15,507 nucleotides of DNA from assembly GCA_003550305.1 (NCBI GenBank), contig QKYT01000002.1:278183-293689 (forward strand), read 5' to 3'. This document shows positions 1 to 10,724 of the stretch, piece by piece. The notes beneath the pieces are model-generated. The model saw only the letters and a list, made by a program, of their open reading frames with translations, was not told where the DNA came from and searched no databases. Numbering within the stretch: the stretch's first letter is position 1; the number at the start of each line of letters is the position of its first letter. The stretch comes from Glomus cerebriforme (Eukaryota > Glomeromycota > Glomeromycetes > Glomerales > Glomeraceae). A program made the translations under genes and the position numbers.

Positions 1-93
1 ATTATATAACAAAAACCCTTTTTATAAGAACACCTCACTATAATCACAGTGTTTGGTGGTCCCGAAGGGTGTGATTATAGAGGGGGATGACTG
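1..93. mobile_element. Terminal part of a TA-inserting DNA transposon (partial, off left edge)
   Basis: The sequence ends in ...GGATGACTG followed by TA at 94-95, so read inward from the other strand the terminus is CAGTCATCCC. A CAGT-type terminus next to TA is typical of the pogo/Tc1-mariner group; the family is inferred. Inside the end there is a perfect 11-bp inverted repeat, 38-48 against 70-80, with a 21-bp loop. An ungapped relative lies at 12763-12855: 81 of 93 positions match by hand count. Immediately to the right, sequence homologous to the reverse transcriptase of the second LINE begins at about 98, so this transposon interrupted copy A. No transposase is in the window; it could be an autonomous element or a MITE. 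Confidence 0.6.
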
Positions 94-97
94 TACC

Positions 98-2360
98 TAG
101 TAAAAAGATTCGATATCAGATTTTGACAAGGGGTAGGATTTTAATTCGTTGCATAGCTCGTTCAAGTATATAAAGATTAACCTGATCATAAGCTTTACTC
201 AAGTCTTGGAAAAGAAGCCATAATTCCTTACGATTTTCAGAAGCATCTTCCATTAGTGCATTAATGATGCAGAGCGGAATAAAAGTCAAACCCATCAGTA
301 AACCAGCATGATTGCCACCTTTAAGAATACTAAACTTAGCAATAACTGCAGATAAGCGATTATTCACCAATTTAACCAAATATGAAGTGTTTTCAAGAGT
401 GTAATCGGACGAGTTCTATCTAAATTACACCCCATGCTGAAGGTTTCAGAATAGGATAAACTAAAGCCTCACGCCATTCATTGGGAATGTCATTACAAGC
501 TAAACAGACACAAATTAATCGGTGAATCACCTGAAACATATTGGGACCAACATGTTTCAACATTTCATTAGAAACCTTGGATAACCCCGCCACTTTACCA
601 TTAGGTAAAGAATTGATAATAGCGGACCATTCTTCAATAGAGGGAGGAGACATAATTGAGTCATAACAAGTATCATTAATATCATTTCTAGGCGCATATT
701 GAGCTGACCAAAGAGGATTAAGAATTTAGGTTCGTGAACACCACCGGCAACCTTTTGGAAATGTTCAATCAAACAAGAATCAATTTCATCAGGATCAGTA
801 ACAAGGCGTTTTTGATTATCCTTAGAACTAAGATGCGGTCTAACACAATACGATGACGTTTTCTATCCAAGATAGAAGAGATCATGGACTTTTGATCATT
901 CACAATGTCATCACAACGTTTAGCAGTATAAAATTTAATCACAGTATAAAACTTAATCTGATCAAGATGATAATTATTTTCTTCCAGTTTACACCTAGCC
1001 CATGTAGCTTTAAAAAGACTAACAATAAAAGGTTTAGCTTGATAAACAGAACAGTGAAGAAGATTAAAAGGAAATGAAGCAACAGGAGAAAATTCTAATC
1101 TTCAAGAGATAGCAGACAGGTGGTTAAATTAGGAGAAATGAAATGATTCCAATTGACAGAAGAAGATAAATTTGAATGACCAATTTTCTTTGAAGTCAAC
1201 TTTAACAATATTGAAGATAGAAACCGTAAGTCTTTGTGCCAATAAAGGAGCCATTTCAGAGTAATATTCTTTACATTGTTAGAAACTTTAATACTGGGAA
1301 GGTGCATATGTGCAGCTTTCATAATGCCTTCTCGAATATGCTCCCAAGATTTGTTCAACCCCTCTTTGAACACGAGGTAGAAGAATTAGCTAGCCACTCA
1401 TAGCGTGATACCCAATTGTCAGTGAACTGAGCAAAATCAGACCATTGTGTCAGTGTAGTATGATCATATAGGAACCGCTTTTCAAAAATCTTTTTTCTTT
1501 TATTAAGTGAAGTAGGAGATGATTGGAACCCTTATTTGATAAAATGTGCAGAAACTATGTGATGATCAGTAGAATAAATATGAGCTTTGAAAGTATCAGC
1601 ATAAACCAAGTCAGAGATTAAATTGGAAGAAATCCAAATCAAATCAAGACGTTTGAATATATGGTTACGTGACCAAGTCCGTTTGGGAGATAGTGAAAAT
1701 GTGGCATAACATCGATAAAACCATATTTTTGAATAGACTTAACAAGGTCAAATTTCTTCTTTCCTATACGATTCACAGCATTTAAACAGTCAAGTTCATC
1801 CAGATCAACGTTGAAATCACCCATTAAAATAATTCAAAAATTATCTGACCATTTAGATGAGATCAAGGAGCAAATATAATCATAACATTGTTGTTTATGA
1901 ATGTAATCTTTATCATGCGCTTGAATATAAACTTGAATAACACATAATTTGTGTTTGCCTTTTAAAAACAAATCAGCATAAATAACGCGACCAAATTTTC
2001 CTTTGATATTCTGAACGAACTTAGCAATATCTTTGTGCATAATCAAACCAATACCACTACTATCAGGACTATCGTCATTACAATTCCACCAAGAGATAAA
2101 GGAATCATCATTTCGATATAACAAATCCACAGTACGAGTCTTTAATTTGGTTTCTGATAAACCACATATTGAAACATGTTTTTCATGAAGAAGAGACAAA
2201 ACTTGTAATTGCTTAATATTATCATTTAAACCAGCTATATTGTTACTAATAATAGTAAAAGTATTATCTATAAATTCTGATTGTTCATAATTATCATAAT
2301 TTTCTTCTAAACTGTAATTCAAATAGTTTGAGAAGGTATAGTTGATGGTGTGACACTCAT
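98..2360 (-). pseudogene. LINE copy A ORF2 pseudogene: EEP endonuclease and partial reverse transcriptase
   Basis: The ATG at 2360-2358 overlaps the ORF1 stop. A one-base loss near 2326, relative to copy B, shifts the frame soon after the start. The endonuclease is recognisable: a SNNIAGL strand, the GLSETK glutamate motif, the YIQAHD segment, an in-frame TGA at 1834-1836, then GDFN at 1810-1821. After a further frame change comes the LDLIWIS and STDHH end of the EEP fold (about 1650-1560). The linker (ORF piece 1095-1373) and the RT N-terminal region (NSLPNGK, then NDIPNEWREALVYPI, about 640-450) follow. RT motif A, D-LSKAY-D, is at 185-205. The copy ends at the DNA-transposon junction before motifs B and C, so no active polymerase could be made even without the stops. 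Family membership is clear from colinearity with copy B. Confidence 0.85.
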
Positions 2361-4312
2361 TAATAAAGGTTATGGGGAGTGGATTCAGACATAGACATAT
2401 CATCTTGGTAGGAAGCAGAACTATCCTCATTGTTTGACGAAGATTGTACCGGATTACCCATATGACCAATAATATTATCAGAAGATGTAGAACCACAGTG
2501 GGGTGAGCCTATAAGATTATTCAATGTATCATTAATAGTAGAGAGCATTCCAAAACTACTTTGAACTTGAGATTCTAAATTGGAGATCTTATCATCATTA
2601 TTATCAGAGGAAACAAAAGGTTAAACATTTGTAGAAACTGGGAATGAATTTTTTTAAAGTAGGAAGAGGACCGGTAAAAACAAAGTTATCTTGAACCAGA
2701 GGTTGTACAGATGACGTCACGACTACAGGTCTGGTATCAGAGAATGATTTAACCCATTTACCATTTCCATTGAATTCAGTATCTATGTCGGGAACGACAG
2801 TAGTGACAGAAGGAACATTCAGAGTAAATAATTTAAGTTCCATTGCAACTAAACAATCGTTAAGCATTTGAATCTGGTTTACAAGGGTAGCAACTACAGC
2901 TTCCAATTTATCAAGACGGGAAGCCTGATTGCTATTAATGGAAGTCAAACTATTATTACTGTTCGCCGGGTTAACACTTGGCTTAACTGGAAGAGGATCA
3001 GGACATTTGATAGAAGCGTTATTCCACGGACGATGTGAGACACCCCGTATTTTGAAGGAGTAGGGCGAGCTTTAGCAGCATCAACATATGATAAATTGTC
3101 ATATTTGGGATCATCCCAATCCCGAGCAGGTTCGTGATCGAGATACACAATGTCATAGGATGGTTGATAACCTTTTGGATTACTAGGTTGAACTTTAAAA
3201 CGTCGATAAATCGATTGCCATTGGAAATTAGAATCAATAATGGCTTGTTTACGATGAGCTTTAGGACAAGAATAATGGAGATGTGAAGCAGAGTCACATT
3301 CAGAGCAAGTTCATTGAGATGGTTGACACCAATAAACTGCATGATTATTACGCAATTGAAAAGCAGTAAGTTCAGCAGCACACATTTTGGCTTCGCTATG
3401 GAAGGAGACATACGCAAAATGTTCCTTTTCATAACTATTAAATTTCTTGGGGATAAAACAAGTCATTCCATCAACTTTCTTGAGAATATCTCTCAAATCG
3501 TAAGTGGTAGTACCTTGCGGCAAATGAGCAAGCTTTAATGAATACTTTTTTCTTAAATCATGTTGTTCAGTAGGAAGGTCCAATGGAAAGATATGGAAAG
3601 AAGTTTTCTGAAAAATATAACTCCATTGACCATCAAAGAAAGCTTTTGTCTTGATACTTTCAAATGAAACAGTCACGTGATAGTATAATCCTTTAACTAT
3701 GAATTTGATAGACTTAATTGTGTCATGTTTGGTGATAGAGGCTTTTAAAACATTCTTATCGACATCTAATGGAACATCAATAAGCTTAAAAGAGTAATAA
3801 TCCATAGGGCTGATGGTTGTAATACGTGTAACTAATTCAAAAGAGGAAGTATCGTCCTTTGAAATAGGGATGGTACATGCATATTCAGCCGCTTGTTGTG
3901 TATCAAATGTAACATTAACATGTTTCACTGAAATAATTGCCTTAATAGTCATAGAAATGAAACCATCAAGGGAACTAATCATATTGAAGGTGTAAGTTTT
4001 CTTGTTAGCTTCGGACTCCCTAGGAATTTTCGCAAGAGCCAAAGCAATATGGATAGGTTTTTTCTTTGTAATAACTTGCCACTCAAGGGTACGAGGTGGA
4101 GGCAGCAACAGCTGAGAAGGGTTGAGTGAAGAATCATCACTAACTTTAGCTTTGCCTTTCATTGAAGAAGTAGAATTTGGTGCATGCAAAGAAGCATCCG
4201 CTCCAGTTAAAGGCGAAGAGGCAGCAGCTTGCAAAGAAGCAGCCAAGTTCATATTTTGGCTACTCCTACTTTGTGGAGCAGCAGAGGATGAAGTTGATTC
4301 AACTCCTTCCAT
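2360..4312 (-). pseudogene. LINE copy A ORF1 pseudogene (RRM-like, CCHC knuckle, coiled coil)
   Basis: The start is set at the ATG of 4312-4310 (MEGVESTSSS), as in copy B; an upstream in-frame ATG at 4321 has no counterpart there. The frame is open to a TGA at 3311-3313, where copy B has CGA (Arg), so a C-to-T change made the stop. Up to that point it encodes RRM-like segments, including an RNP1-like HFAYVSF at 3401-3421 that copy B lacks. Beyond the stop, an intact CX2CX4HX4C zinc knuckle, an EPARDWDDPKYDNLSY block, a coiled coil (QASRLDKLEAVVATLV) and the C-terminal SASYQDDMSMSESTP block are spread over at least three frames. About 20 residues before the coiled coil are missing relative to copy B. 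ORF1 proteins of this type bind the element RNA. The final stop TAA (2362-2360) overlaps the ORF2 ATG. Confidence 0.85.
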
Positions 4313-4405
4313 ATAGAACATAACGAAAATAGAGTGTAAAGAAACTTAAACGAGAAAATCATTTGTACTGTAGATTTGTTATAAAATTAAATTTTTCAAG
4401 CGTAA

Positions 4406-4997
4406 GTTCTTCCAAGCACAACCTCTATATAATCATATCAGTTTTAGTCCCAAATTTTTATATATTAAAATACTCCATAGCAATTATTAGTCCTGATATA
4501 ATAGTTAACATATAAAAATTTCTCTTTTTGTAGTCACATCATGTAATTATACTATATATAACTCACTTTAATTAAGAAGCATAAATGAAAATAATACGTA
4601 AACACGTAAAAAGTCATGTGTAATTTTTTTATATATTTGTATATGTGACTAAAATAAATTTACGTGTCTTTATATAAAACTATTTATAGTTGTGTAATTT
4701 TATCATGTGACTGAAATAAATATTTTATATTTGTGTAATTTTTTTACGTGACTGTATAATAAAGATTACATGTTCGCATAATCTAAAAAACTATATAATA
4801 AAACTGTGGCCAGCAGATAAAGAAAGGGAAATAAAGTTTTTTTTGGAAATTTTTTATTTTCACACTAATATTTTTGTATTAAACAATAGAAATTATAGCT
4901 ATTTTAAGATTTTTAAAAAAAAATTTTTTTATTATAATATTATTTTTAGTTATTTTTAGTAAGAACTTTAATATAATCACACCAATATGAAAATTTA
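4406..4997. other. AT-rich interval between the two LINEs, probably old transposon sequence
   Basis: No coding region can be supported here. The stretch is extremely AT-rich. Near its left edge (about 4419-4440) the sequence CCTCTATATAATCATATC resembles the inward-reading terminus of the DNA transposon at 12763-12855 (16 of 22 positions by eye). This may be the other, decayed end of the transposon into which copy B inserted; that is tentative. A second fragment at about 4970-4985 (TATAATCACACC) has the same flavour. The right edge carries the left target-site duplication of copy B. Imperfect direct repeats at 4613-4760 are listed separately. Confidence 0.4.
4613..4760. repeat. Three imperfect direct repeats with a GTGTAATTTT...GTGACT core
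   Basis: Three similar units begin at about 4617, 4692 and 4732. Each starts TGTGTAATTTT and continues after a variable AT stretch to (A/C)(T/C)GTGACT followed by an A/T-rich run. Spacing is irregular (about 75 and 40 bases). A related CATGTGAC motif beside a TCACGTGA palindrome occurs at about 14244-14275. These may be sub-terminal repeats of a MITE; no function can be shown. Confidence 0.45.
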
Positions 4998-5011
4998 TTA
5001 TACATATGATT
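4998..5011. repeat. Target-site duplication of LINE copy B, 3' side
   Basis: TTATACATATGATT here is identical to 12752-12765 on the other side of copy B. One G at 5012 separates it from the poly(A) tail. Extending to 4991 and 12745 gives 20 matches in 21. A duplication of this size is expected from target-primed reverse transcription. Confidence 0.85.
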
Positions 5012-5012
5012 G

Positions 5013-5031
5013 TTTTTTTTTTTTTTTTTTT
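5013..5031 (-). repeat. Poly(A) tail of LINE copy B
   Basis: A run of 19 T on the plus strand is the element's genomic A tail. It lies directly before the target-site duplication, separated by one base, as expected for reverse transcription primed at a nick and started on a polyadenylated RNA. The length being kept at 19 suggests a fairly recent insertion. Confidence 0.85.
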
Positions 5032-5236
5032 AACGATGCGATCTTGTGCAATAAGTTTATTAAAATATTATTCATAATAAAATACAAATAAAAATTAAAC
5101 TATTGATTACTACCCCCCGTTAACCAGAATTAGGGCTGACCCGTCACCGTTTGAAGAATCTGCGGAAACTGAACAAAATTCACAAGGCCAAAGGCGTCCC
5201 CACTTCAAAAATCAAAGGTCACATGTCAAGAAATAT
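5032..5236 (-). other. 3' UTR of LINE copy B, with a GC-richer block
   Basis: This lies between the last ORF2 stop and the A tail. The part at about 5111-5215 is clearly richer in G+C than anything nearby and includes a six-C run at 5113-5118. It looks like a conserved 3' end, the kind of sequence a LINE reverse transcriptase may recognise on its RNA; that role is inference. The last 80 bases are AT-rich and carry the polyadenylation signal. Confidence 0.6.
5056..5061 (-). promoter_or_regulatory. Polyadenylation signal AATAAA
   Basis: The minus strand reads AATAAA here, 24 bases before the first A of the tail at 5031. This is the normal distance between the hexamer and the cleavage site in eukaryotic mRNA, and it explains where the LINE transcript ended. 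Confidence 0.75.
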
Positions 5237-5752
5237 TTAAAAATCCAGCCAGCTATTACCATAGCNGCATGAATGATCGCACCATAAAACCCAAGAATTT
5301 GCTACATGTAAATTACAAAAAGAAGTATCATAACGAATTAAAGGGAAAACTAAATTCGAAGAATTCACTAGATATTTACCATCACGTTTAACCTTATTAT
5401 TAATATTCAAGTTTAACTCCTTTTTAACCAAAAGATCACACCTTATTAACCATACATCATTATATAGACTACCTTGTATATTATGTATAATTGATAAAAT
5501 GAGCTGAAAAATAAAAAACGAATCACAATTAAATTGTTTAAACCAATCAACTAAATCCTGAGGAATTAAATCTCTCATTAAATCACTAAAAGTAAAGTAA
5601 GAGGAAGAATCTACCAAATTCCAACAAGATAACAAACGTAAATTTGTAAATTGAACAACAGTTAAAATGATATCTTTTTGACAACGAAAGATCTTTGAAA
5701 TATCCTGACAGGCATTAAAAATAATGCGATCGACAACAGAGCGATAATGACT

Positions 5753-5800
5753 ACATGTCCACAAATGAGAAAAAGTTTCGAAATGATTACAAGAAAGACA
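5753..5800 (-). other. C-terminal CCHC-like zinc finger of copy B ORF2
   Basis: The residues are C-X2-C-X7-H-X3-C in CLSCNHFETFSHLWTC, preceded by a Trp and a PHLYNSHSW segment. Many LINE ORF2 proteins end in such a cysteine-rich finger with ET..HL..C spacing, thought to help bind nucleic acid. About 170 more codons follow to the stop at 5237; I recognise nothing in them. One base at 5266 is N. Confidence 0.7.
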
Positions 5801-6169
5801 TGTCCAAGAATGACTATTGTACAAATGAGGTTTTCTGATCTTTAAATTTTCTATGATGGGTAGATCTAAAGTAAAACATTTCATCTTGAAAGTTTTAAAC
5901 CATGAACGATCAAAAGAAGTGTTTACAATCCATAGAAAAATCTAACAATTTCCAAGACAGTGGCCAATTAATAGCATTGAGTCACGTTAAACTAAGCATT
6001 TTCGAATTTCTATATAGATTAATAAATTCATCAAATAATAGGGCATTATGAGTGTCCTTAATGAATTGACGAATAGGCTGATCAATCACGCGATTATTCC
6101 AGGAAATAAAAAAGGTAGGTGAGGTAACAAAAGAAGAGTCTAACTCAAAAGAAGGAAGAAGACAACCAT

Positions 6170-6590
6170 CTTTTGCTAATCGATCAGTCTCATCATTAAA
6201 TAAATCAGTAGAATGAGATTTCACTTTATGAGTAATAATTGTGAGATGAGAAACGTCTATAATAGATTTAATAGCAATCCACAACATATAATTTTTTGAC
6301 TTTTCTAAATTAAACAAATAATTATTAGAATAACATGATAATCCAGCCAAGCCTGAAATGACATTTTCACTATCTGTGAAAATATGAACTACACAATTAA
6401 CAGGAGCAGTGCAAATAGCAGACAAAACTGCCGCAATTTCAGCTCACGAAGAAGAAGGAAACAATTCAAGAGAAGCATTAAATGAGGTACAAGGAGAAGA
6501 TAAATCAACTTGTTTCCATGCAATACCCATTTTCATATTAACAGAACCAGCACCACATAACGAACCATCAGTATAAAAACTGAGCGACTC
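6170..6590 (-). other. RNase H domain of copy B ORF2
   Basis: All catalytic signatures are visible: YTDGS with the first Asp at 6567-6569, the Glu of AEIAAV just after the stop at 6444-6446, TDSENV (second Asp), and the H-KVKSHS...NDETDRLA segment carrying the last His and Asp. The in-frame TGA falls where related enzymes have Arg in an SSxRAE motif, so a single C-to-T change from CGA would explain it. Presence after RT separates this family from LINEs such as L1 that lack RNase H. Confidence 0.85.
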
Positions 6591-7999
6591 AGCATGCGTG
6601 AAATTTTGCTTGTGAAATAAGAGATTTTTTCTTATATCCATATTAGTAATAAATTTGAGAAAAGGATCATAAAACAACGGATCAGAAACCATTGATAAAT
6701 CATTACTATGAACAGTATCCAAAACTTTCAAAGTATCATTCACTGAACCAAGAAAATGAGATTTCATCCTTGCTGAAAGATCAAACAAAGAAATTTCGAG
6801 ATCATACATCAATGAAGCAGAAGCACCCAATTTAACAGGAGAGCAACATATTTTGATTAAGTCATGTAAATGAAAAACTTGAGAGCAAGAAACATTAATA
6901 TTATATTTTTTTCTATAATCACTACTGTACGCTTTGTCAGGATTATGTAAATCACATCCAGAACAGGGAATAACTATAGCCTTTAAAAAAGAAGGCGAAA
7001 CATCATTCGAAGGATCACCAGAACTAGGAAGTACATGAATCCAATGTTGAATAAGAAGTTCATTAGATTCCACATTTTTACTAATAACTTTACCAATAAT
7101 AGAAGAACATTGAGAGTGAATCCAAACTGAAACCCAATCTTTACTCTGACTATGAATGTCTGGAAGTACAAAAGACACTGGATCATGGGAAATACTCAAC
7201 AAAGAGAACCAACAAGATTGAATGCGCCGTGAAGTATCAGGTGAGATCAAAACTAAATCAGTAAGTTTTTGAAACCACAAAGGATTAAGATGGTTTGAAG
7301 ATAATTTGAATTTTCTCTTTACATCAAGAAAATTCAATAAATAAACTTTATCAACTGAAAGTAGTTGATCTAAGAATAAGAGGGAAGAATTCCTAACTTT
7401 AGTATAAACATAAGGTTTAAAATATTCCTTCTCGAAAACAGATTGTAACGGAAGTGAACCTCCCCGAATAATATTTTTAAAGCAATCCGGAGTAGAAAAA
7501 GTCAATTTATTTAACTTTAATAAAGAAGTAATAGAAGCAAGCAAGTTTTTTCTATAACGCTTGACACAATGAGGGAGAATCCAGTCGACTAAAGGAGAAG
7601 ATACTAGAGCTACTTTAGACTGTAATTGTTGACATCTAATTAAGGAAATGTGACCCAAAAGACCATTATCGTTCAATTGTTTCAAAATATTAGAACTTTG
7701 TGCCTGTAACTGACAGTTATACAGACAATTTAAATTGTAACCATAACTAGAATGAATTACTGATGAAGGGAATGAAGAAGCTAACTGAGTTTTTCGCTTG
7801 AAAAAAGTACGGTACGAAGAGGACAATTCGAGACATTCATTCTTAGAAAGAACAGTGAGTTGAGAATGATACTCAATCTTAGGATATAAGACCGTATTGA
7901 AAATATAAACCAAATGTTTATCAGTGAGCTTCTTATATCTCATAATATCAACAGCTTGACTGATATCATTTTTAATTTGAGATTTAACAAAAAAACGGT

Positions 8000-9010
8000 T
8001 AAAGTCAAGATTAACCCAGACTCCAAGAATCCGAACTGATTGAGATTTACGCACTGGGGTGATATCTAACATCTCAGAACCAAAAGATAAAGAAACACTA
8101 GAAGATTGAGTATCCTTATTAAAAGTATCTTTTGTCGTTAATAAAACTGACTTTAGCTTATTAACTTGAATATTATTCAAAAGATAAAATTCGTCAGCAA
8201 TGGTCAAAATTTTTTCAAGATTTGATTTCGAGTTTGAGAACCATGACGTATCATCCATATAAGCTTGAGAGGATACAGTAGCACTAACAGATACAACATC
8301 AGGAATTGTAACATCAGGCTGCCAACTATGATCAATTGTATAACCCAACTGTTAATTTCTGTTAATAAAGAATCATAATAAATCGTCCATAAAAGAGGAG
8401 AAATTACTTCGCCTTGATCAATCCCAATTAAAACATCGTAAGAATCAGTCAAACTATAATGACCAATTATCTTATTTGTTCGTTTAGTGAACAAATTCAA
8501 AATCAAATTCTGACATGACTTAGGAATTTTGATTCGATGCATGGCTTGTTCTAGCATGTACAGATTAACGCGATCATATGCTTTACTTAAGTCCTGAAAA
8601 AGGAGCCACAATTCTTTGTTATTATCAGAAGCATCTTCCATTAATGCATTAATAATATGGAGTGGAGTAAATGTGGAACCTTTAGGTAAACCAGCATGAT
8701 TACCACCTTTGAGAATACTATATTGAGCAATAACTGTAGATAAACGCTTATTAACTAATTTAACCAATGCTTTACGAAGAGTTTCTAACAATGTAATAGG
8801 ATGAGTTCTATCTAAATTACATTCCCATTCTGAGGGTTTCGGAATCGGATAAACTAAAGCTTCACGCCATTCATCAGGAATGTCATTATATGCTAAACAA
8901 ACACAAATCAATTGATGGATCACATTAAACATTTAAGGACCAACATGTTTCAACATTTCATTCAAAATCTTGGATAAGCCTGCTGCTTTGCCATTAGGGA
9001 GTGAATTGAT
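8000..9010 (-). other. Reverse transcriptase domain of copy B ORF2
   Basis: The domain opens with the NSLPNGKAAGLSK segment common at the start of LINE RTs, then HPITLLETLRKALVKL (motif 1 region). Motif A, D-LSKAY-D, is at 8573-8593. Motif B, QGEVISP, is at 8396-8416. Motif C is AYMDD, with the two catalytic Asp at 8250-8255. YMDD replaces the FADD or YADD more usual in LINEs. A stop (8933-8935) lies inside the first part and a one-base frameshift (about 8349) lies between motifs B and C, so the catalytic Asp pair is in a different frame from motif A. Confidence 0.9.
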
Positions 9011-9929
9011 AATAGAAGCCCATTCGTCAATTGAAGGGGGAGAGATAACTGAGGCATACCAAGCCTCATCGATATCGTCTTGAGGTGCATATTGAGCCGA
9101 CCAATGAGAGGTAAGAAATTTAGGTTCATGCACACCACCAGCAACTTTTTGAAAATGTTCAATTAAATGAGAATTAATTTCATCAGGATCAGTAACTAAA
9201 CGCTTTTGATTATCACGAGAAACTAGCACCCGATCTAACACAATACAATGACGCTTTCGATCAAGAATAGACGAAATCATAGACTTTTGATTATTAACAA
9301 GATCATTACAACATTTGGCGGTATAAAATTGAATCTGTTCAATATGGTATTTGTCTTCCTCTAATTTGCATCTGATCCATGTAGCTTTAAACAAACTAAC
9401 AATCAAAGGTTTAGCTATGAATACAGAACAAAGAGGTAAATTAAAAGAAAAAGACGACACAGGAGAAAATTCCAATTTTCTAGAAATATTAGATAAAGTA
9501 ATTAAATAAGGAGAGATGAAGGAATTCCAATTCTCGGAAGAAAACAGATTAGAATGATTGATTTTCTTGGTCGTAAGCTTTAACAACAATGAGGACAAGA
9601 AACGTAAATCATTATGCCATGTAAGAAGCCATTTTGGAGTGATATTTTTTGCATCATGAGAAACTTTAATAAAAGGAAGATGAGTATAAGCAGCTTTCAT
9701 AATGCCTTCTCTGATATGATTCCATGATTTATTCAAACCCTTCTTGGAACAAGGTATAGAAGATTCAGCAAGCCAAGCATACCGAGAAACCCAATTATCG
9801 GTGAACTGTGCAAAATCATTCCATTGGGATTCTGTAGTTCGATCATAACAAAATTTTTTCATAAAAATCTTATTACGTTTGTTCAAAGAAGTAGAGGGGG
9901 CCTGAAAACCTTGTTTGATAAAATATGCT

Positions 9930-10660
9930 AAAACTATGTGATGATCAGTAGAATATATGTGAGCGTTAAAGGTATCAGCGAAAACCAAGGATGAAATCAA
10001 GTTGGGAGAAATCCAAATTAGATCTAAAAGTTTAAAAATATTGTTACGAGAGGTGAAGAATGAAATTGAGGCATAATATCAATAAAGCCCTGTTTCCGAA
10101 TATGCTTGATAAGATCGAATTTCTTTTTCCCTTTACGACCATTAGAGATAAAAGAATCTAATTCATCAGGATCAGCGTTAAAATCACCCATTAAGATAAT
10201 CTGATAATTATCTTTTCGCTTATAACTAATTAAAGAAAAAATATAATCATAACATTGTTGCTTAGAAGAATAGTCCTGATCATGGGCTTGAATATAAATT
10301 TGGATGACACACAGTTTACGCTTTCCTTTAAGAAATAAATCAGCGCAAATCACACGACCAAATTTACCATAAATCTTTTGAACATATTGAGCAATATATT
10401 TGCGCATAATCAGACCAACACCACAAGCGCCAGGATGATCATTATTACAATTCCACCAAGAAATAAAAGTATCATCATTACGATATAACAAATCCGCAGT
10501 ACGAGTCCTTAATTTGGTTTCAGATAAACCGCATATAGAAACATGTTTTTCATGAAGAAGAGACAAAACTTGTAATTGTTTAATATTATCATTCAAACCA
10601 GCTATATTGTTACTTATAATAGTAAAAGTGTTATCAATAAAATCTAATTGTTCATAGTTA
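9930..10660 (-). other. EEP (APE-type) endonuclease domain of copy B ORF2
   Basis: Motifs in order: SNNIAGL (N-terminal metal-site strand), GLSETK (catalytic Glu), the YIQAHD segment, GDFN at 10177-10188 (catalytic Asp and Asn), LDLIWIS, and STDHH at 9941-9952 (the SDH-type Asp-His pair with an inserted Thr). This set is diagnostic of the exonuclease-endonuclease-phosphatase fold that makes the first-strand nick for LINE integration. The reading frame changes between GDFN and LDLIWIS; copy A shows the same net change at the same place. Confidence 0.88.
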
Positions 10661-10724
10661 TCATAATTTTCTTTCAAACTGTAATTCAAATCAGTTTGAG
10701 AAGGTGTAATTGATGGTGTAACAC

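Larger units (their letters stand above)
98..4405 (-). mobile_element. LINE (non-LTR retrotransposon) copy A, 3'-interrupted and decayed
   Basis: The element runs leftward. In order on the minus strand it holds a 5' UTR (about 4405-4313), ORF1, EEP endonuclease, linker, and the first part of a reverse transcriptase, all colinear with copy B. It stops at about 98, where a DNA transposon is inserted at TA, between RT motif A and the position where motif B should lie. The rest of RT, RNase H and the 3' end are therefore outside the window, if they survive. The 5' edge is placed where similarity to the copy B 5' UTR fades (around 4395-4412) and is approximate; no target-site duplication can be tested because the other end is absent. 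Stops and frameshifts are far more frequent than in copy B, so copy A looks older. Confidence 0.85.

Noticed and set aside
853..1077. Plus-strand open frames inside the LINEs (also 3314-3538, 3813-3995, 4122-4316, 11592-11897, 12406-12657)
   Set aside because: They are antisense shadows of ORF1 or ORF2; their translations show no domain and homologous regions in the other copy do not keep them open.
3019..3432. Alternative minus-strand frames overlapping ORF1 and ORF2 (also 6983-7186, 8962-9162, 10979-11209, 11417-11773)
   Set aside because: They overlap clearly coding frames with recognised motifs and read as hydrophobic low-complexity strings typical of out-of-frame AT-rich DNA.
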